Assembly: GCF_005848555.1 (NCBI RefSeq)
Contig: NZ_CP040518.1
Location: forward strand, 682,001-746,000
Source: Blautia sp. SC05B48
GTDB taxonomy: Bacteria; Bacillota; Clostridia; Lachnospirales; Lachnospiraceae
Direction: 5' to 3'
Length of the DNA stretch: 64,000 nt
A program made the position numbers and the translations under genes. Shown here one piece after another: positions 8,880 to 18,819 of the stretch (position 1 is the first letter of the stretch; the number at the start of each line of letters is the position of its first letter). The notes under the pieces are model-generated. The model did not search any database. It worked only from the letters and a program-made list of their open reading frames with translations, and was not told where the DNA came from.

Positions 8880-11729
8880 TTATTTCTGTTCCAGATATTT
8901 TTTCACATATTTGCCGGTGTAGGAAACCGGATTCTCTGCTACTTCCTCCGGAGTTCCTCTGGCAATTACCGTTCCGCCTCTGTCACCGCCTTCCGGTCCG
9001 ATATCAATAATATGATCTGCCGTCTTGATCACATCCAGATTGTGCTCAATGACCACAACTGTGTTTCCTCCTTCAGACAGACGGCGCAGGATCTCGATCA
9101 GCTTGTGAACATCCGCAAAGTGCAGTCCTGTGGTAGGCTCATCCAGGATATAGATCGTCTTTCCGGTACTGCGCTTGCTGAGTTCTGTAGCAAGCTTGAT
9201 CCGCTGTGCTTCTCCTCCGGAAAGAGTAGTGGAGGGCTGCCCCAGACGGATATAGGAAAGCCCTACATCATACAGAGTCTCGATCTTTCTCCTGATCGAC
9301 GGTACATTCTCAAAAAATGTCAGTGCTTCTTCCACAGTCATATTCAATACATCATAAATGCTCTTGCCCTTATACTTCACTTCCAGAGTCTCACGATTGT
9401 AGCGTTTGCCCTTGCAGACTTCGCAGGGCACATATACATCCGGAAGAAAATGCATCTCGATCTTGATGATTCCGTCACCACTGCAGGCCTCGCACCGTCC
9501 GCCCTTGACATTAAAACTGAAACGTCCCTTCTTGTAGCCCTTTGCCTTGGCATCTGCGGTGGCTGCAAAAAGATCACGAATCTGGTCAAAAACCCCGGTA
9601 TATGTGGCAGGATTGGAACGGGGAGTTCTTCCGATCGGGGACTGGTCGATATTGATCACCTTATCCAGCTGATCGATACCCAGGATGTCATCATGTTTCC
9701 CGGGGATCACTCTGGCACGGTTCAGGTCTCTGGCAAGTCTCTTGTACAAGATCTCATTGATCAGAGAGCTCTTACCGGAGCCGGAAACACCTGTGATACA
9801 GGTCATCACTCCAAGAGGAATATCTACGTCGATATGCTTCAGGTTGTTCTCTGCCGCACCCTTTATATGAAGAAATCCGATTGGTTCCTTCCTCACTTCC
9901 GGTACCGGGATCTTCAGCCTTCCGCTTAAATAAGCTCCTGTCACAGACTCCTCATTTTTCATCAGATCCTCAGCTGTCCCCATTGCGACCAGTTGTCCAC
10001 CATGTTCTCCGGCTCCGGGGCCGATATCGATGACACAGTCTGCCGCACGCATGGTATCTTCATCGTGCTCCACCACAATCAGACTGTTTCCAAGATCACG
10101 GAGACGCATCAGTGCCCCCAGAAGCTTGTCATTATCTCTCTGGTGAAGCCCGATACTCGGCTCATCCAGGATATATGCAACCCCCACAAGCCCGGATCCG
10201 ATCTGTGTGGCAAGACGGATTCTCTGAGCCTCTCCGCCGGAAAGGGTTCCGGTAGCTCTTCCAAGTGAAAGATACTCCAGACCAACCTCTGCCAGAAATC
10301 CAACTCTGGCACGGATTTCCTTCAGGATCTGCCTTCCAATAAGCTCCTGCTGCTTTGAAAGCTTCAGATTGCAGAGAAAACCCTGCAGCTTCTGTACCGG
10401 CATATTGGTCACTTCATAAATATTCTTATCCGCCACAGTCACTGCCAGTGACTCTTTCTTCAGCCTCTGTCCCTTACATGTGGTGCACGGAGTAATCTGC
10501 ATAAAGCTCTCGTATTCCTGCTTCATGGCCTCAGAACCGGTTTCACGGTATCTCTGCTCCACATTGCGGATCAGTCCCGGGAACGCCACATCGTAAACAC
10601 CTTCTCCTCGCTGTCCTTTATAATAAACCTTCACAGAATGACCGCCGGTACCATGGATGAGGATATCCTGAACCTTTTTCGGATACTCGCAGAAAGGCGT
10701 ATCCAGAGAAAATTCATATTCCCTTGCCAGGGCATCCAGGATCGCTCTGGAAAAGCTTCCCTGCGTGGTACAGGACTGCCATCCGAGAACAGCGATAGCC
10801 CCTTCATTGATACTCAGTTTCTTATCCGGGATCATCAGATCGATATCAAATTCCATCTTATATCCAAGACCCAGACACTGCGGGCAGGCACCAAATGGAT
10901 TATTAAAGGAAAAGCTCCTGGGTTCGATCTCATCAATGCTGATGCCACAATCCGGGCAGGAAAAACTCTGGCTGAAATTCAGAAGCTTCCCGTCCATAGT
11001 GTCTACTACCAGCAGACCATCCGCCAGATCCAGTACGGTTTCAATGGAATCGGAAAGACGCTTCTCTATTCCCGGTTTCACAATAAGTCGATCCACAACG
11101 ATCTCAATGTTATGTTTGATATTCTTATCCAGCTTGATCTCCTCGGAAAGCTCATAGAGATTTCCGTCGATCTGCACTCTCACATACCCGCTTCTTCTGG
11201 CCTGATCCAGAAGTTTGACATGGGTTCCCTTGCGGCCCCGTACTACCGGTGCAAGAAGCTGGATCTTCTGGCGTTCCGGAAGCGTCATGATCTGATCCAC
11301 CATCTGATCTACCGTCTGTTTGCGGATTTCCCTTCCACATTTGGGACAGTGCGGGATTCCCACACGGGCATACAGAAGTCGGAAATAATCGTAGATCTCT
11401 GTTACCGTACCCACTGTAGAACGGGGATTCCGGTTCGTTGACTTCTGATCAATGGAAATTGCCGGCGGAAGACCCTCGATACTCTCCACATCCGGTTTCT
11501 CCATCTGTCCCAGGAACTGCCTCGCATAGGAAGAAAGTGACTCCATATAACGTCTCTGTCCCTCTGCATAAATGGTATCAAATGCAAGAGATGACTTACC
11601 GGAGCCGCTGAGTCCGGTAAGTACCACAAACTGGTCTCTGGGAATATCGACGCTGAGATTCTTAAGATTATTCTCATTGGCTCCGCGTATCCTGATAAAA
11701 CGCTTCTTATCGTTTGCTTCTGCTGACAT
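8880..11729 (-). CDS. uvrA: Excinuclease ABC subunit A
   Basis: 949 residues, full length for UvrA, the damage-recognition ATPase of nucleotide excision repair. Two ABC modules are present: Walker [11 protein letters not shown] near residue 38 and [10 protein letters not shown] near residue 645, each with an [15 protein letters not shown] signature and a DEPSIGLH or DEPTTGLH Walker B. Zinc-finger cysteine pairs are visible (CPKCG, CPDC/CPQC, and CEAC with CEVC). A GGAGG ribosome site precedes ATG. uvrB is not in the window. Confidence 0.98.
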   Translation of the reverse strand: MSAEANDKKRFIRIRGANENNLKNLSVDIPRDQFVVLTGLSGSGKSSLAFDTIYAEGQRRYMESLSSYARQFLGQMEKPDVESIEGLPPAISIDQKSTNRNPRSTVGTVTEIYDYFRLLYARVGIPHCPKCGREIRKQTVDQMVDQIMTLPERQKIQLLAPVVRGRKGTHVKLLDQARRSGYVRVQIDGNLYELSEEIKLDKNIKHNIEIVVDRLIVKPGIEKRLSDSIETVLDLADGLLVVDTMDGKLLNFSQSFSCPDCGISIDEIEPRSFSFNNPFGACPQCLGLGYKMEFDIDLMIPDKKLSINEGAIAVLGWQSCTTQGSFSRAILDALAREYEFSLDTPFCEYPKKVQDILIHGTGGHSVKVYYKGQRGEGVYDVAFPGLIRNVEQRYRETGSEAMKQEYESFMQITPCTTCKGQRLKKESLAVTVADKNIYEVTNMPVQKLQGFLCNLKLSKQQELIGRQILKEIRARVGFLAEVGLEYLSLGRATGTLSGGEAQRIRLATQIGSGLVGVAYILDEPSIGLHQRDNDKLLGALMRLRDLGNSLIVVEHDEDTMRAADCVIDIGPGAGEHGGQLVAMGTAEDLMKNEESVTGAYLSGRLKIPVPEVRKEPIGFLHIKGAAENNLKHIDVDIPLGVMTCITGVSGSGKSSLINEILYKRLARDLNRARVIPGKHDDILGIDQLDKVINIDQSPIGRTPRSNPATYTGVFDQIRDLFAATADAKAKGYKKGRFSFNVKGGRCEACSGDGIIKIEMHFLPDVYVPCEVCKGKRYNRETLEVKYKGKSIYDVLNMTVEEALTFFENVPSIRRKIETLYDVGLSYIRLGQPSTTLSGGEAQRIKLATELSKRSTGKTIYILDEPTTGLHFADVHKLIEILRRLSEGGNTVVVIEHNLDVIKTADHIIDIGPEGGDRGGTVIARGTPEEVAENPVSYTGKYVKKYLEQK

Positions 11730-11883
11730 GAAACCTCCTACTCTGTCCGGTCATACAAAAATACTCCGGTATTCTTCTCAACAGCAGAATCTACCTCTCT
11801 TATTCCGCTGTAAAACTTCTGATTTTTTATCAGTATACCGCCAGAACATCCGTTCGTCAAGGTGAAAAAATCGACAAATTTTT

Positions 11884-13020
11884 CTACAGCAGAAAATCTG
11901 CCATCACTCCATTGCTCACATGGATTCCCTTTCTCGAAAGATATATCCTGTCTCCTTTTTGTTCCAGCATTCCGATCTCCAGATGTTTTTTCAGGACCTC
12001 TCCGTAAACGTTTTCCATATTTTTTCCAAAATATTCCGCAAACTCTTTCATTGAAACGCCCTCTGTCATCCGAAGCCCCAGAAACATAAACTCAGCCATC
12101 TCATCTGCCTCTGTAAGACTCTCCATATTCTGACGGATCTTATCCGGAAACGCACTGTTTCCAATATATTCCTTCATATCCGCAGTATTGGAAAAACGCA
12201 TATGATCCAGAAGTGAAGACGCCCCAAGTCCCAGCCCCAGATAATCGATTCTCTGCCAGTATCCCTTATTATGGCGGCATTCCCGTCCGCCTTTTGCATA
12301 ATTGGAGATCTCGTACTGATGAAACCCATATTCCTCCAGGATTCCTGCCGTATTCTCATACATACGGTACTCCGTATCCTCATCCGGTAATTTCAGCTTT
12401 CTCTCCCCGAAAGGAGTGCCTTCCTCAATGATCAGACTGTAGGCGGAAATATGTTCCGGCGAAATCCCTGCCACCGTGCGAAGATTTTTTTCCCAGTCTT
12501 CATAGGTCTGTTCCGGAATGGCACTCATCAGATCGATATTGATATTGGAAAAGCCTGCATCCCTTGCCATAAAAAAGCTCTCCTGAAACTCTTCCCACGT
12601 ATGGATCCTTCCAAGGATCTTTAATTCCCGGTTCTGCGGGGACTGAAGCCCCAGACTCAGCCGGTTGATCCCGTGTTCCAGATATATCTGAAGTTTTTCT
12701 TTATATAAAGTCCCCGGATTTGCTTCGATAGTGATCTCAGCATCCGGGGCCATAAAAAACTTATTTCTGATCTGATCCAGTATCTCTCCCACAAGAGACG
12801 GATCCGGCACGGAAGGTGTTCCTCCGCCGATAAAAACTGTGGTGATCTCCCTGTCCGAAAAATCCGGAACAGCAGCGATCTCCCTTTCCAGAGCCTGGAA
12901 ATATTCACGCTGCCTCTCTTTTCCTGCAGGTCCGGAAAGGAAATCACAGTAATCGCATTTTTTTACACAAAACGGAATATGGATATAGAGCTCCAGCGGT
13001 TTTTTCGCCTTATTCTCCAT
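11884..13020 (-). CDS. hemW: Radical SAM heme chaperone HemW
   Basis: 378 residues from the ATG at 13020, which follows AAGGAG; the frame is open upstream inside the lipoprotein gene but without support. The radical-SAM cluster motif is CVKKCDYC (Cys18, Cys22, Cys25), followed by GGGTPS. HemW proteins resemble oxygen-independent coproporphyrinogen III oxidase but in studied cases transfer heme to respiratory enzymes; automatic labels of hemN are common. The start overlaps the lipoprotein gene by 11 bp. It is the last gene of the gpr-spoIIP-lepA-hemW cluster, an order common in Firmicutes. Confidence 0.93.
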   Translation of the reverse strand: MENKAKKPLELYIHIPFCVKKCDYCDFLSGPAGKERQREYFQALEREIAAVPDFSDREITTVFIGGGTPSVPDPSLVGEILDQIRNKFFMAPDAEITIEANPGTLYKEKLQIYLEHGINRLSLGLQSPQNRELKILGRIHTWEEFQESFFMARDAGFSNINIDLMSAIPEQTYEDWEKNLRTVAGISPEHISAYSLIIEEGTPFGERKLKLPDEDTEYRMYENTAGILEEYGFHQYEISNYAKGGRECRHNKGYWQRIDYLGLGLGASSLLDHMRFSNTADMKEYIGNSAFPDKIRQNMESLTEADEMAEFMFLGLRMTEGVSMKEFAEYFGKNMENVYGEVLKKHLEIGMLEQKGDRIYLSRKGIHVSNGVMADFLL

Positions 13021-13387
13021 CCATGGCTCCTTCCTCTCCACCGGCATCTGTTGTATCAGTATCTTCACCGGAGGCTGCAGCTTCACCGGCAGTATCCATG
13101 CTTCCATCCGAAGCAGCCGGTGTCGGTGTCACGCCATCTATCCCCAGGGCCTCGCTGCCGTTTTCTGCCAGGTACTCATTGACCATTGTCAGATTTCCAT
13201 TGCTCGTCACTGCATCCGGATCTACTGTTTTCGGATCAGGAGTGGCAGTCGGTTCCGGCGCTGTGCTGATTTTGATCACACTTTCCTCTTCTGCATTTTT
13301 CTTCTTTGAACCACATCCGGTAAGCAGAGCTCCTGTCATAGCCAGAAGTCCTGCTGCCAGAAACAGTTTTTTTATATTTTTTTTCAA
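13010..13387 (-). CDS. Small lipoprotein between lepA and hemW
   Basis: 125 residues with a type II signal peptide: positive start MKKNIKKLF, hydrophobic core, and lipobox LLTGC placing the lipidated Cys near residue 25. The mature part is low-complexity, with Pro/Thr (EPTATPDPKT) and Asp/Glu/Gly-rich segments and a short central region (NGNLTMVNEYLAENGSEALGIDG) that may be the conserved piece. It starts 11 bp after lepA and overlaps hemW by 11 bp, so it is part of the same transcript. No function is known to me. Confidence 0.8.
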   Translation of the reverse strand: MKKNIKKLFLAAGLLAMTGALLTGCGSKKKNAEEESVIKISTAPEPTATPDPKTVDPDAVTSNGNLTMVNEYLAENGSEALGIDGVTPTPAASDGSMDTAGEAAASGEDTDTTDAGGEEGAMDGE

Positions 13388-13398
13388 AAAGTCATCTC

Positions 13399-15207
13399 CT
13401 ATTTATCATCCAGCTTCAGGACACTCATAAATGCCTTCTGCGGGATCTCCACGTTACCTACCTGACGCATACGTTTCTTACCTTCCTTCTGTTTCTCCAG
13501 AAGCTTCTTCTTACGGGAGATATCTCCACCGTAGCACTTGGCAAGTACGTCTTTACGCATGGCTCTTACCGTCTCTCTGGCAATGACCTTGCTTCCGATA
13601 GCTGCCTGGATCGGGATCTCAAAGAGCTGTCTCGGGATCTCGTCTTTCAGCTTCTCACACATCTTTCTTCCGCGCTCGTAAGCAGTATCTGCATGCACGA
13701 TAAAGGAAAGAGCATCCACTTCTTCTTTATTCACAAGGATATCCAGCTTCACAAGCTCACTTCTCTCATATCCGTCCAGTTCGTAATCCAGGGATGCATA
13801 ACCTCTGGAACGTGATTTCAGTGCATCAAAGAAATCATAGATGATCTCGTTCAGCGGCAGTCTGTATTTCAGGAGTGCACGGGTTTCTTCCATATATTCC
13901 ATGCCTTCATACTGACCACGTCTCTCCTGGCAAAGATCCATGATCGCACCAATGAACTCTGTGGTTACCATGATCTCTGCCTTCACCATGGGCTCTTCCA
14001 TGTATTCGATCTCTGAAGGATCCGGAAGGTTGGTGGGATTGGTCAGCTCGATGATCTCACCATTGGTTTTATAGACCTTATAGATAACACTCGGTGCTGT
14101 AGTTACAAGATCCAGGTTATACTCTCTCTCCAGACGCTCCTGAATGATCTCAAGATGAAGAAGTCCCAGGAAGCCGCAGCGGAAACCAAATCCAAGAGCG
14201 ACCGATGTCTCCGGTTCATAATAAAGGGAAGCATCGTTGAGCTGAAGCTTCTCCAGTGCGTCACGGAGATCGCCGTACTTGGCACCATCTGCCGGATAAA
14301 GGCCACAATAAACCATAGGGTTTACCTTCTTATACCCCGGAAGCGCCTCTGCACAGGGGTTGTCCGCATCCGTTACCGTATCACCCACGCGGGTATCACG
14401 GACATTCTTGATGCTGGCTGTGATATATCCGACCATGCCTGCTGTCAGCTCGTCACATGGGATAAACTGACCCGCTCCAAAATATCCAACCTCCACAACC
14501 TCCGTGGTGAATCCGGTCGCCATCATATGGATCCTCGTGCCCTTTTTCACACGTCCGTCCTTCACTCTGCAAAATACGATAACACCCTTATAAGGGTCAT
14601 AAACAGAGTCAAAGATCAGAGCCTTCAGCGGTGCATCCACATCCCCCGACGGCGCCGGGACCTTATTGACGATCTGCTCCAGGACCTGGTCTACATTCAG
14701 TCCTGTTTTTGCGGAGATCTGCGGTGCATCCTGCGCCTCAATTCCGATCACATCCTCAATCTCATTGATAACACGCTCCGGATCCGCACTTGGAAGGTCA
14801 ATCTTGTTGATCACCGGAACCACATCCAGATCATGGTCCAGTGCCATATATACATTGGCAAGTGTCTGAGCTTCGATTCCCTGTGCTGCATCCACAACAA
14901 GGATCGCTCCGTCACAGGCAGCAAGGCTTCGTGAAACCTCATAGTTAAAGTCTACATGTCCCGGGGTATCGATCAGGTTAAAAATATACTCATTTCCGTC
15001 CTTGGCTTTGTATACAATACGAACCGCCTGGGATTTGATGGTGATTCCTCGTTCTCTCTCAAGGTCCATGTTATCCAGAACCTGGGCCTGCATTTCCCTT
15101 TCGGTAAGAAGTCCCGTCATCTCGATGATACGGTCCGCAAGTGTTGACTTGCCATGGTCAATATGTGCAATGATACAAAAATTCCGAATTTTACTCTGGT
15201 CTATCAT
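13399..15207 (-). CDS. lepA: Elongation factor 4 (LepA)
   Basis: 602 residues, standard length. The translational-GTPase G1 motif is AHIDHGKST (14-22); DTPGHVDF and NKIDLP give G3 and G4. The C-terminus has the LepA-specific domain ([46 protein letters not shown]). EF4 binds ribosomes and affects initiation or stalled elongation. AAGGAGG precedes the ATG. It lies between spoIIP and the lipoprotein gene. Confidence 0.98.
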   Translation of the reverse strand: MIDQSKIRNFCIIAHIDHGKSTLADRIIEMTGLLTEREMQAQVLDNMDLERERGITIKSQAVRIVYKAKDGNEYIFNLIDTPGHVDFNYEVSRSLAACDGAILVVDAAQGIEAQTLANVYMALDHDLDVVPVINKIDLPSADPERVINEIEDVIGIEAQDAPQISAKTGLNVDQVLEQIVNKVPAPSGDVDAPLKALIFDSVYDPYKGVIVFCRVKDGRVKKGTRIHMMATGFTTEVVEVGYFGAGQFIPCDELTAGMVGYITASIKNVRDTRVGDTVTDADNPCAEALPGYKKVNPMVYCGLYPADGAKYGDLRDALEKLQLNDASLYYEPETSVALGFGFRCGFLGLLHLEIIQERLEREYNLDLVTTAPSVIYKVYKTNGEIIELTNPTNLPDPSEIEYMEEPMVKAEIMVTTEFIGAIMDLCQERRGQYEGMEYMEETRALLKYRLPLNEIIYDFFDALKSRSRGYASLDYELDGYERSELVKLDILVNKEEVDALSFIVHADTAYERGRKMCEKLKDEIPRQLFEIPIQAAIGSKVIARETVRAMRKDVLAKCYGGDISRKKKLLEKQKEGKKRMRQVGNVEIPQKAFMSVLKLDDK

Positions 15208-15289
15208 TTAGGAAGTCCTCCTTAAATTTCTCTCGTATAAAGCGTTCAGAACGCATATTTTTCCATACTGCTCTTTATCATACCATATT

Positions 15290-16621
15290 TCAGTCTTCTT
15301 TGTCACTGCCTTTCAGAACTCTGTTTAAGATATCTGCAAAAGGTTCCATGGCATTTCGGACTTCCTCCACGGTATTTGTCTGCGCTCCGGCCTCCAGAAG
15401 CAGCGCACGTGGCTTAAGATGCAGATTATAGCGAAGACCTGCCAGATAGATTCCCCGGTAAAGATCGGGGTAATACTGTGCCGCCTGATATTCCAGCTGA
15501 AAGGAAAATGCCAGATTCTCTTCTATGTAAGGATTGGGCAGATAACTCACTGCCCCCTGACTGACTGTATAGCTTAATCCATTATAAAAAAGTAGCTGAG
15601 CAGTAGGTTTTCCATTCACCTGCGTTACCAGATGCCGGTCATCCGGCACACCATCTCTGTGAAGGTCGATCACAACTTCAATGGTGGGGTTTTCCTCCAG
15701 CACTTTTTCTATGGAGGCCCTGGCATAATCATAAGCCTTGCTCCTGTCCAGTGTTCCTCCCATCATATCAAAGGAATCTGTTATATGAATGACCTGGTAC
15801 CCGTATGTTTTTTCCAGAAGTTCAGTAAGATAATCTCCCACTCCTACGATGGTGTCCTCAGTCTGTCCTTCTCTTGAATCTACAAAAGCCTCCTGGGAAT
15901 GGGTATGATAGATCAGGATCTGGGGTACCGATGAATCCTTTTTAACGGACAGATCCTCCTTCAGAAAACGGGGCGCACTGATCTGCTGTGCATTCGTCTC
16001 CGTATTGGAATCCAATATAAAAAACTGATTCATCACATAGTCAAAATCTGCCAGTTTCGCCTGAGACAAATCAATCTGCGGATGTGGCAGTGCCACTGTC
16101 TCCTGTTCCTTCGCGGTATTTTCACCGGATCGGTTCTCCTCTGACGCCGGAGTCTCCTGTTCTGCAACTTCCTGTCCTGTGTCTCCCGACTCCGTAACTT
16201 CCGGCTCTGCATTTTCCTTACCGGTCTCCTTTTCACTTTTTTTGCCGTCAGAAGATTTTTTCTCTGCCTCTTCCGCTTCTTTCTTTTGAATTTCTTTTTT
16301 CTTTTGAAGCTCTTCTTTCTTCTGAAGCTCTTCTTTCTTCTCCACCTCTTCCGCCTCGGCCATCAGCAGCGTCTCCTGCTCTTTTCGGTTCTCTGCTTCC
16401 ACTTCTTTACCCAGATGCTCTGCGTTTTTTTCCTGCAAAAGCATCTCTGTTTCCCTGTCTCTGCCATTTTCCTTCTGCAGAGCTTTCTTTTCCAGAAAGC
16501 AATACAGCGGCAGCTGTCTGTAGATCTCACCATGCCTGAAAAAATCTCCCGGAAGGACAGCCACCACACACAGGAAAATCAGGCTCAAAACCACGCAGAA
16601 AGCCCTCTGGATATTCGTCAC
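15290..16621 (-). CDS. spoIIP: Stage II sporulation protein P, peptidoglycan hydrolase
   Basis: 443 residues from a GTG start with AGAGGTGA upstream. One N-terminal membrane anchor (about 6-25) is followed by a long Lys/Glu coiled-coil with near-tandem KKEELQKKEELQ units at about 90-125, then a linker. The C-terminal amidase/endopeptidase domain contains ILIYHTHSQEAF, VIDLHRDGVPD and a terminal LLLEAGAQTNTVEEV, typical of SpoIIP. It works with SpoIID and SpoIIM to thin septal wall during engulfment. The charged insertion is longer than in Bacillus. It sits 23 bp after gpr. Confidence 0.94.
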   Translation of the reverse strand: MTNIQRAFCVVLSLIFLCVVAVLPGDFFRHGEIYRQLPLYCFLEKKALQKENGRDRETEMLLQEKNAEHLGKEVEAENRKEQETLLMAEAEEVEKKEELQKKEELQKKKEIQKKEAEEAEKKSSDGKKSEKETGKENAEPEVTESGDTGQEVAEQETPASEENRSGENTAKEQETVALPHPQIDLSQAKLADFDYVMNQFFILDSNTETNAQQISAPRFLKEDLSVKKDSSVPQILIYHTHSQEAFVDSREGQTEDTIVGVGDYLTELLEKTYGYQVIHITDSFDMMGGTLDRSKAYDYARASIEKVLEENPTIEVVIDLHRDGVPDDRHLVTQVNGKPTAQLLFYNGLSYTVSQGAVSYLPNPYIEENLAFSFQLEYQAAQYYPDLYRGIYLAGLRYNLHLKPRALLLEAGAQTNTVEEVRNAMEPFADILNRVLKGSDKED

Positions 16622-16644
16622 CCACGATCACCTCTTATGGTATT

Positions 16645-17574
16645 TTATGACCTGTCCTCTTCGATTAGACTATCGGAAAAAGCCAGATTCAGTCCCTCGG
16701 AAATGGTAAAGCTTAAATACCGTACCGTTTCATCCACATCCTTTGGTGTTACAAACATGGTGTAAAGCTTCGGCGAGATCATTTCTTCCAGAAACTCCTT
16801 CTGCTCATCTTCCTCCAGCGCCTCCAGAAGCTCCGCCATGGAATCATGGACAATAGTAGCCGCATCCACCACAGTCGGAACACCGATCCCGATCACACGG
16901 ACCGAAAGATTTTCTTCATTCAGGCCTTCCCTGTGATTCCCCACGCCGGAGCCCGGACTGATCCCGGTATCCGTGATCTGGATCGTCCGGTTAAGTCTTG
17001 TCGTACTTCTGGCCGCCAGCGCATCTACGGCGATCACCAAATCCGGCTTTGTCTCAGAAACAACACCCCGAACAATTTCCAGGGTTTCCATTCCGGTCTG
17101 TGCCATCACACCCGGAACGATCCCGCTGATCTGGTGCATTTTCATATGTCCATTGCTCTTCAGCCCATATTCCCGAATCACATGCCTTGTCATGTGAAGA
17201 TTGGAAACTGTACGAGGACCAAGGGAATCCGCAGTAATCTCCTGATTTCCAAGCCCTACCACCAGAATTGACAACTGACGTCCAAGATCGATCAGTTCCC
17301 TTAAATGATGTGCCACTTCTTCAGAAATCTCCCTGTGATAATCCTCATCCGGAACGGAAAGATCCGGTGCCTCAATGGTAATATAGGTTCCCTGTGGTTT
17401 TCCCATGGTCCTGGCTCCGTTTTCCGTTGTGATCCTTACAACTGTAGTACGCACCTCCTTTTCCTCATCGTATTTTTCCCTGATCTCTACTCCATGTACT
17501 TCTACATTTTCCTCCCGAAAGCGTTCCGTTGCTTCCAGCGCCAGGTCTGTTCTGATTCTGCTCCTTCCAGCCAT
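16645..17574 (-). CDS. gpr: Spore (germination) protease GPR
   Basis: 309 residues. GPR is made in the forespore as a zymogen, self-processes, and degrades small acid-soluble spore proteins at germination. The start MAGRSRIRTDLALEATE carries a typical pro-region; the core shows VVGLGNQEITADSLGPR and DLVIAVDALAARSTTRLNRTIQITDTGISPGSGVGN, hallmarks of peptidase family A25. AGAGGA precedes the ATG. It is the first gene of the cluster, divergent from rpsT. A forespore sigma factor promoter would be expected but I could not confirm one. Confidence 0.95.
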   Translation of the reverse strand: MAGRSRIRTDLALEATERFREENVEVHGVEIREKYDEEKEVRTTVVRITTENGARTMGKPQGTYITIEAPDLSVPDEDYHREISEEVAHHLRELIDLGRQLSILVVGLGNQEITADSLGPRTVSNLHMTRHVIREYGLKSNGHMKMHQISGIVPGVMAQTGMETLEIVRGVVSETKPDLVIAVDALAARSTTRLNRTIQITDTGISPGSGVGNHREGLNEENLSVRVIGIGVPTVVDAATIVHDSMAELLEALEEDEQKEFLEEMISPKLYTMFVTPKDVDETVRYLSFTISEGLNLAFSDSLIEEDRS

Positions 17575-17711
17575 ACTCTCATCCTCTTTTTCTGTAAAAT
17601 CAAAAAGATATTTTCGCTGCTGCCTGCAGCTTTTCCAGTGTTTTCCCTTTTATTATTTCCCTTTTTCCCATAAATATGTATCATTTCCGCTTTTACACAC
17701 AGCATCTGGTA

Positions 17712-17746
17712 TTTTTCGCATATTTTTTTTGAATTTTTGCGAAAAA
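17712..17746. other. Hairpin in the gpr-rpsT intergenic region
   Basis: Perfect 9-bp inverted repeat TTTTTCGCA / TGCGAAAAA with a 17-base AT-rich loop, just upstream of the rpsT promoter and in the gpr upstream region. It could be a bidirectional terminator-like barrier or a binding site; nothing further can be said from sequence. Confidence 0.4.
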
Positions 17747-17750
17747 CATC

Positions 17751-17779
17751 TTGACATTCCTGTGCACGTATAATAATAT
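17751..17779 (+). promoter_or_regulatory. Sigma-A-type promoter of rpsT
   Basis: Consensus -35 TTGACA (17751-17756), 17-base spacer, and -10 TAATAT (17774-17779), followed by a leader of roughly 80 bases before the rpsT start. S20 genes are often autoregulated through the leader; no specific structure is claimed here. Confidence 0.75.
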
Positions 17780-17866
17780 ATATAAGCATGTTTCATAGGA
17801 GCGCCCGTGTCTGTTCCTGTGAATGTAATTTAATATTATATTTTTAAGGAATCGGAGGTGTACGAA

Positions 17867-18130
17867 TTGGCTAACATTAAATCCGCAAAGAAGAGAATCT
17901 TAGTTAACAGCACTAAGGCTGCAAGAAACAAAGCAATCCGTTCTGCAGTTAAGACTTCCATCAAGAAAGTTGAGACAGCAGTTGAGAATAAGGATAAGGC
18001 AGCTGCAGAGGTTGCTCTTAAGGACGCAATCTCCACAATCAGCAAAGCTACATCCAAGGGCGTTTATCACAAAAATAACTGCGCCAGAAAAATTTCCCGT
18101 CTTTCCAAAGCTGTCAACAGCATTGCGTAA
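17867..18130 (+). CDS. rpsT: 30S ribosomal protein S20
   Basis: 87 residues starting at TTG (17867), giving ANIKSAKKRILVNSTKAARNK after the initiator, the normal S20 beginning. An in-frame GTG nine bases upstream overlaps the GGAGG ribosome site (17854-17858) and cannot be the start. S20 binds 16S rRNA early in 30S assembly. A TTG start on a ribosomal protein is typical for S20 genes and is thought to aid translational autocontrol. Divergent from gpr. Confidence 0.97.
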   Translation: MANIKSAKKRILVNSTKAARNKAIRSAVKTSIKKVETAVENKDKAAAEVALKDAISTISKATSKGVYHKNNCARKISRLSKAVNSIA

Positions 18131-18172
18131 TAGACCACGGAATATTTTAGTTATAAGCTTATAAGTAAAAGG

Positions 18173-18206
18173 AAAGACAGTCGAACCGTCAGCGACTGTC
18201 TTTTTT
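18173..18206 (+). terminator. Intrinsic terminator of rpsT
   Basis: Perfect 11-bp stem AAAGACAGTCG / CGACTGTCTTT with a 9-base loop and a six-T tail, about 40 bp after the rpsT stop. Confidence 0.9.
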
Positions 18207-18243
18207 GTATATAGATTTCTGCATTGACCAAAAGGAGTTTTTT

Positions 18244-18816
18244 ATGATATCTCATCCCTTTCCCTACCGCATTATCCGCAGCAGCCGGAAAACCCTGGCG
18301 ATCCAGGTCAGCGTTTCCGGTCAGGTGACTGTCCGCGCTCCACACACAATGCCAGATTCCACCATCCATCGTTTTCTCTCACAGAAAGAAAGCTGGATCC
18401 TGGAGCATCTCTCACACGCTGCCACTGAGCCGGCACAGTCCCCGGCTGAAAATCCGCCTCTTTCGGAATTCCGCCGCAGTTATTATATGGAATCCGCCAG
18501 AAAAATATTCAAAAGAAAAACCGCAGCCTACGCCAGAAAAATGGGCGTAACCTACGGCCGTATCACGATCCGGGAACAAAAAACCCGCTGGGGAAGCTGC
18601 ACCAGCGAAGGAAACCTGAACTTCAACTGGCGGCTGATCTTCGCCCCGGAAAAAATCCTGGATTATGTTGTGGTGCACGAACTTTCCCACAGAAAAGAAA
18701 TGAATCATTCCCCTGCCTTTTATGCAGTGGTGGCATCTGTGATGCCGGAGTATAAAGCCTGCGAAAAATGGCTCAGGGACAACGGAGCGACCCTGTGGCA
18801 GAACCCGGCTCCGTAA
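18244..18816 (+). CDS. YgjP/DUF45-type metal-dependent hydrolase
   Basis: 190 residues from ATG 18244, which has AAAAGGAG upstream. The C-terminal half shows the zincin-like signature VVHELSHRKEMNHSPAF (HExxH plus a downstream His) and the family motif KTRWGSC. The N-terminal half is a beta-rich domain (IIRSSRKTLAIQV...VRAP). Proteins of this DUF45/WLM-like group have been described as UTP pyrophosphatase or predicted metallopeptidase; the substrate here is unknown. It lies after the rpsT terminator and its stop is only 3 bp from the holA stop (convergent). Confidence 0.85.
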   Translation: MISHPFPYRIIRSSRKTLAIQVSVSGQVTVRAPHTMPDSTIHRFLSQKESWILEHLSHAATEPAQSPAENPPLSEFRRSYYMESARKIFKRKTAAYARKMGVTYGRITIREQKTRWGSCTSEGNLNFNWRLIFAPEKILDYVVVHELSHRKEMNHSPAFYAVVASVMPEYKACEKWLRDNGATLWQNPAP

Positions 18817-18819
18817 AAC

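Noticed and set aside
13023-13430. Plus-strand 135-codon frame over the lipoprotein gene
   Set aside because: It is the mirror of the Ser/Ala/Thr-rich lipoprotein sequence; the minus-strand frame has the lipobox and ribosome site.
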